Shown piece by piece: positions 5,846 through 7,938 of a stretch of 7,938 bases of DNA. The position numbers and the translations under genes were made by a program. This DNA comes from Candidatus Iainarchaeum sp. (GTDB lineage: Archaea; Iainarchaeota; Iainarchaeia; Iainarchaeales; JAFGBZ01), in contig JACRDJ010000110.1 in the NCBI GenBank assembly GCA_016218635.1, forward strand, positions 1 through 7,938. Direction: 5' to 3'. The notes below the pieces were generated by a model, which did not search any database, was not told the DNA's origin, and saw only the letters and a list, made by a program, of their open reading frames with translations. The first letter of the stretch is position 1. Each line of letters begins with the position of its first letter.

Positions 5846-5985
5846 AAAAGCCGGTTAATCGGATCCGTGGAAGGAATAAACCGCCAGACGGGATGAAACA
5901 ACGTCATGGAAACCAGGGCGATTCCCCGAATCATATCCACTGATGAAACCCGGCCGGCACCCGATGACATTAAGCCACACCGCAC
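5587..5985 (-). CDS. HGSNAT/DUF1624-like membrane acyltransferase, N-terminal part (frameshifted gene)
   Basis: This carries the recognisable start of the family: Gly-Arg-Val-Ser-Ser-Val-Asp-Met-Ile-Arg-Gly-Ile-Ala-Leu-Val-Ser-Met-Thr-Leu-Phe-His, matching the Asp-x-x-Arg-Gly ... Phe-His signature of the HGSNAT/DUF1624 and related YeiB-type membrane proteins; the His is the probable catalytic residue of the family. Reading is good to about 5755; after that this frame becomes Pro/Trp-rich and runs to a stop at 5587, while the neighbouring frame continues the protein. The switch lies in an A/T-homopolymer stretch at 5740-5758 (A6 at 5750-5755). The start is either a GTG ending at 5985, directly abutting an AGGTGA, or the ATG ending at 5970, which has better spacing from the T-rich box at 5992-5999; I favour 5970. 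Confidence 0.65.
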   Translation of the reverse strand: MRCGLMSSGAGRVSSVDMIRGIALVSMTLFHPVWRFIPSTDPINRLFWSAGEILSHPPVLPDLGIALVNSVAGVGLYFFFSFPTLPWVFFVLVWGPVLDCLMPGAVKNGFFSESMRGGLFYCLRLGFCWILF

Positions 5986-5991
5986 TCACCT

Positions 5992-6031
5992 AAAAAAAAC
6001 AGACTGCGGCCGGAGAAACACCCCGACCGCA
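5992..6031 (-). terminator. Hairpin plus U8 terminator after the two-helix membrane protein
   Basis: Read on the minus strand, TGCGGTCGG and CCGGCCGCA pair over nine positions (one G-U wobble) around a 9-base loop (6014-6022). They are followed, after GTCTG, by eight T (5992-5999). It starts 11 bases past the stop of the 6042-6479 gene. This is a textbook intrinsic-style terminator. The same T-tract also lies about 25 bp ahead of the ATG at 5970 of the next gene and might double as its TATA-like element. Confidence 0.7.
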
Positions 6032-6041
6032 TTAACCGCAC

Positions 6042-6479
6042 TCACTTCTTCGCAAACCGGCGCTTGGGGCCCAGTTCGCGCACGGTTTCCTCAATCGGAA
6101 TCACCAGTTCACCCGTGCGATAAAGCATCCAGCCAATCAATAGCCCCGCCAGCCAGAACAACACCATGGCCACCGGCGGCATCAAAGCGGACCAAAACTG
6201 CACTAACGACAGCTTGCCCTGACCCAAAGCCGGGTAAATCCCGGTCTTGTTCCATAACGTAGTCCGGCACATTTCCACGTCCGACGCATACGCGGCATCA
6301 TTCGGATTCACGGAGGAAAGACAGGAATCAAATCCCTTCAAAGAATCCCAGGAATCAAACATGTGCGCCAAGGAACCCAAAAACATCAACAGGGCCCCGA
6401 ACAGCACAAACGCACCCACCAACTTGGGCAAATGCACGTGCCGGCCCCCAATCCGCCAAAAAATCAACCGATGCAGCAT
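6042..6479 (-). CDS. Uncharacterised two-helix membrane protein with a Cys-pair loop
   Basis: 145 residues. The start at the ATG ending at 6479 is supported by a GGTGAT Shine-Dalgarno eight bases ahead and a canonical TATA box further up. A basic amino end (His, Arg, Gly-Gly-Arg-His) precedes a hydrophobic helix at about 17-40. A polar loop at 41-95 contains Cys53 and Cys71, which could form a disulfide if exported, and a second helix lies at about 96-120. The tail (121-145) is charged, ending Gly-Pro-Lys-Arg-Arg-Phe-Ala-Lys-Lys. Positive residues at both ends suggest both termini face the cytosol with the loop outside. I recognise no family and no catalytic motif. It lies upstream of the acyltransferase-like membrane gene on the same strand, but a strong terminator separates them. 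Confidence 0.75.
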   Translation of the reverse strand: MLHRLIFWRIGGRHVHLPKLVGAFVLFGALLMFLGSLAHMFDSWDSLKGFDSCLSSVNPNDAAYASDVEMCRTTLWNKTGIYPALGQGKLSLVQFWSALMPPVAMVLFWLAGLLIGWMLYRTGELVIPIEETVRELGPKRRFAKK

Positions 6480-6487
6480 AATCAGCC

Positions 6488-6493
6488 ATCACC
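6488..6493 (-). promoter_or_regulatory. Shine-Dalgarno for the two-helix membrane protein
   Basis: GGTGAT on the minus strand, an exact match to the core that pairs with the 16S rRNA 3' end, lies eight bases before the ATG ending at 6479. It fixes that start. Confidence 0.6.
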
Positions 6494-6515
6494 GAACACC
6501 ATAACGCCAAAAGGA

Positions 6516-6526
6516 GTATATAAAAG
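6516..6526 (-). promoter_or_regulatory. Canonical archaeal TATA box
   Basis: The minus strand reads CTTTTATATAC, containing the classic box A core TTTATATA. It predicts a transcript start near 6495 and a leader of about 16 bases that includes the GGTGAT ribosome site. Read on the plus strand it is TATATAAAA, so a contribution to the divergent gene (with a ~60-base leader) is possible. Confidence 0.6.
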
Positions 6527-6577
6527 TTTGGGGAACCCGCCACCGCGATTTTTCCAAAAACAAGCACACAATCCGGG

Positions 6578-6588
6578 ATAAAAATAAT
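6578..6588 (+). promoter_or_regulatory. TATA-like box for the repeat-HTH gene
   Basis: GATAAAAATAA is centred about 24 bp before the ATG at 6607, which fits a leaderless transcript. No Shine-Dalgarno is present ahead of that ATG. Confidence 0.5.
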
Positions 6589-6606
6589 TCCCTACCCAAA
6601 AGAATC

Positions 6607-7620
6607 ATGGCACCCAGACCCCAAAAACCGGTTTCACTGCGAATCGAACCTCCCTCGGATGAGGCACTTCATTCCATGGTCCAAACCGCCATCCGGCAAC
6701 AAGTACCATTAAACGCCACGCACTGGCAACAATCAACGGAACCGCGCCCATTCCTGCCAAACAAAGCCTCCCTGAACACGCTTTACCAGCTGATTGAAGG
6801 ACGAAAACGCATTCAGCCGGAAAACGGAAAACCCGAAAAATTCATGGGGCACGGGGGTTTTGAAGAATACCTTCGGACCCATCACGGCGTGCCCTTCCAG
6901 GAAATCCAAAAAAACCGAAAAAACACATTCTTCGAAAAAGAAGCGGACATCCACACGCAGGTGCATGACCTGCTGAATGAAGGCGTGAACCCGGCTTCCG
7001 TGGCCTGGACCCCGGCCCGATTTGTTTCCCCGAAAAAAGGAAGGGCCCCCGACCCCGTTCGCCAGCAGATGGCAGTCCTCTACCGGGCAGTCCTGAAACG
7101 AAAATTCTTCGGATACAAAAGCTGGGATGACTACCTCATGAGCCACCACCGGGTGCCATTCGCGGAAATCAACCGGAACCTGAAAATGAAATTCTACGAA
7201 AATGACGCGGAAATCATGAACGGAATCCTAAAAATAATCGAAAACCCGAACGTCCCCTTCAACGCCGATGCCTGGAACCATAAAACCACCCATACTGAAA
7301 CGGCGGTTCCGCCCGACCTGCGTACTCGCATGAGAAAACTATACATGGCCGCGTGGGAAAGAAAATACTTCGGGAAAAAAGACTGGGCTGAACTCATTGA
7401 ACCCTATCTGACTCCAAGAATATTCAGCAAAATGACGGTTACCGGAGGAACATTCATCAAAAAATACTTCGGAATCGGAAGAACCCCGGTTTCCATCAAT
7501 CAAATCGCCCGCGAGCACAAAACAACGCCTGTCACCGTGACCCGATACATCCAGCAGGCATTGAACGCCATCTCGCCCGAAGAAAGGCACATATTGCTCA
7601 AAAACAGCCAGAACCGATGA
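6607..7620 (+). CDS. Three-repeat protein with C-terminal sigma70-r4-like helix-turn-helix
   Basis: 337 residues, basic, with no membrane segment. Three tandem units of about 90 residues align by eye: 17-111, 112-200 and 201-286. Each holds an amphipathic helix ending in a Trp (Asn-Ala-Thr-His-Trp, Ala-Ser-Val-Ala-Trp, Asn-Ala-Asp-Ala-Trp). Next come Leu-Tyr-x-x-x-x-x-Arg and Lys-Phe-x-Gly (Phe-Met-Gly, Phe-Phe-Gly, Tyr-Phe-Gly) with an aromatic/acidic Trp-x-x-Tyr-Leu-like helix. The first two also share His-His-x-Val-Pro-Phe-x-Glu-Ile. Residues 292-324 (Val-Ser-Ile-Asn-Gln-Ile-Ala-Arg-Glu-His-Lys ... Val-Thr-Arg-Tyr-Ile-Gln-Gln-Ala-Leu) look like a helix-turn-helix of the sigma70 region 4 type. 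I infer a DNA-binding, possibly regulatory protein. The family is not recognised; homing-endonuclease-associated repeats have a vaguely similar layout but do not match residue by residue. Confidence 0.85.
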   Translation: MAPRPQKPVSLRIEPPSDEALHSMVQTAIRQQVPLNATHWQQSTEPRPFLPNKASLNTLYQLIEGRKRIQPENGKPEKFMGHGGFEEYLRTHHGVPFQEIQKNRKNTFFEKEADIHTQVHDLLNEGVNPASVAWTPARFVSPKKGRAPDPVRQQMAVLYRAVLKRKFFGYKSWDDYLMSHHRVPFAEINRNLKMKFYENDAEIMNGILKIIENPNVPFNADAWNHKTTHTETAVPPDLRTRMRKLYMAAWERKYFGKKDWAELIEPYLTPRIFSKMTVTGGTFIKKYFGIGRTPVSINQIAREHKTTPVTVTRYIQQALNAISPEERHILLKNSQNR

Positions 7621-7710
7621 GGTCCTCCCGGCGCCGTTGAAACCCGCTGTTTTCCGTCCTGCCAGAGCGGTTCAGAATGAAAAAAACCGGTAGCGCCGAA
7701 GGGGAACACC
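7621..7710 (+). other. GC-rich inverted repeat right after the repeat-HTH stop; possible structured RNA
   Basis: Immediately after the TGA, CGGCGC (7629-7634) pairs exactly with GCGCCG (7693-7698). It is flanked by TCCTC/GGGGA (7623-7627 with 7701-7705), and CCGCT (7644-7648) pairs with AGCGG (7666-7670) inside. An A-C-A follows the outer stem at 7706-7708, and a T-rich tract starts at 7711. This may be an elaborate 3' UTR/terminator or a small RNA processed from the mRNA end. I could not fit it convincingly to a tRNA, C/D or H/ACA guide RNA. Confidence 0.35.
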
Positions 7711-7735
7711 TATTTTCTTTTGCTGAATTTTTCGT
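7711..7735 (+). terminator. T-rich termination tract
   Basis: TATTTTCTTTT followed by GAATTTTTCG directly after the inverted repeat. Runs of T like these end archaeal transcripts; this is the probable 3' end for the 6607-7620 gene. Confidence 0.5.
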
Positions 7736-7828
7736 TCTGGAGACCCCGACAAGTATCCAAAAACAGAGCCTTTCAACGGAGTCAACCGGACAGCAACCCT
7801 TTTAATCAAAAAAAAGTAAATGAATAGC
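7736..7828. other. Remaining intergenic sequence before the last gene
   Basis: I see no frame, repeat or RNA signature in 7736-7797. The CCTTTTAATCAAAAAA stretch at 7798-7813 is the promoter region of the next gene. Confidence 0.5.
7798..7808 (+). promoter_or_regulatory. TATA-like box for the last gene
   Basis: CCTTTTAATCA, centred about 26 bp ahead of the ATG at 7829. The spacing favours 7829 over the in-frame ATG at 7820 as a leaderless start. Confidence 0.45.
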
Positions 7829-7938
7829 ATGCCCCGAAAACAGACCCCCCCGCATTTGGTCCAGAAAACACTCAACCGGCTTAAGCAACGTGAAACGGAA
7901 GGGACGATTCCGAGAAAAACCCGTCAATGGATAAAGGA
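7829..7938 (+). CDS. N-terminus of a basic hypothetical protein (truncated by window edge)
   Basis: 36 complete codons are visible from the ATG at 7829; an in-frame ATG at 7820 would add three residues. The frame stays open to the end of the window. The peptide starts Met-Pro-Arg-Lys-Gln-Thr-Pro-Pro-His-Leu and continues as a Lys/Arg/Glu-rich helix, including Ile-Pro-Arg-Lys-Thr-Arg-Gln-Trp-Ile-Lys-Gly. A soluble nucleic-acid-binding protein is plausible, but too little is present to name a family. It lies on the same strand as the repeat-HTH gene with its own promoter. Confidence 0.65.
   Translation, partial: MPRKQTPPHLVQKTLNRLKQRETEGTIPRKTRQWIK

Noticed and set aside
7621..7710. tRNA, C/D-box or H/ACA guide RNA at the inverted repeat
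   Set aside because: GGTTCAGAATGA resembles a T-loop only superficially with no flanking stem; no C/D box pair is present; the ACA is well placed, but the internal loop is too asymmetric for a convincing pseudouridylation pocket.

Overview
The window looks archaeal. It carries an archaeal-type DnaG (TOPRIM) primase-like protein, a Hjc-type Holliday junction resolvase and a DUF167/YggU protein. Most genes are preceded by an AT-rich TATA-like box 22-35 bp upstream of the likely start, which suggests many short-leader or leaderless transcripts; good Shine-Dalgarno matches are seen at only a few starts. Codons tend to end in A or C (GAA, AAA, CTC, ACC). Gene order and protein style fit a DPANN-like or other poorly characterised archaeon, but I cannot name the lineage from this sequence alone.

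Layout, left to right. (1) 3-1686, plus strand: a tight three-gene cluster made of the C-terminal end of a beta-rich protein, a coiled-coil protein with two C-terminal membrane helices, and a small protein with a Gly/Ala-rich hydrophobic core. (2) 1683-1817, minus strand: a probable 44-residue coiled-coil peptide meeting the previous gene tail to tail. (3) 1886-2709, plus strand: a diverged class I SAM-dependent methyltransferase. Its true N-terminus probably starts at 1886 and is split off by a frameshift near 1915-1935. (4) 2711-3103, minus strand: hjc. (5) 3170-4851, plus strand: a DUF167 gene overlapping the archaeal dnaG gene, which has a long Arg/Gly/Pro-rich linker. Divergent TATA boxes between hjc and DUF167 make this an information-processing block. 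(6) 4937-5985, minus strand: a polytopic acyltransferase-like membrane protein (HGSNAT/DUF1624 type), interrupted by a frameshift in an A/T-homopolymer tract. (7) 6042-6479, minus strand: an unrecognised two-helix membrane protein, followed by a textbook hairpin plus U8 terminator. (8) 6607-7620, plus strand: an unrecognised protein with three ~90-residue repeats and a C-terminal sigma70-region-4-like helix-turn-helix. (9) 7621-7735: a GC-rich inverted repeat followed by a T-rich tract (terminator or small RNA). (10) 7829 to the right edge: the start of another basic protein, truncated by the window.

The block from hjc to dnaG is recognisable DNA/RNA metabolism. The most novel material is the repeat-HTH protein at 6607-7620 with its 3' structured element, then the uncharacterised membrane-associated operon at the left edge. 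I see no tRNA, rRNA, CRISPR array, transposase or insertion-sequence ends. Promoters, hairpins and frameshifts were read by eye, without folding or homology searches.
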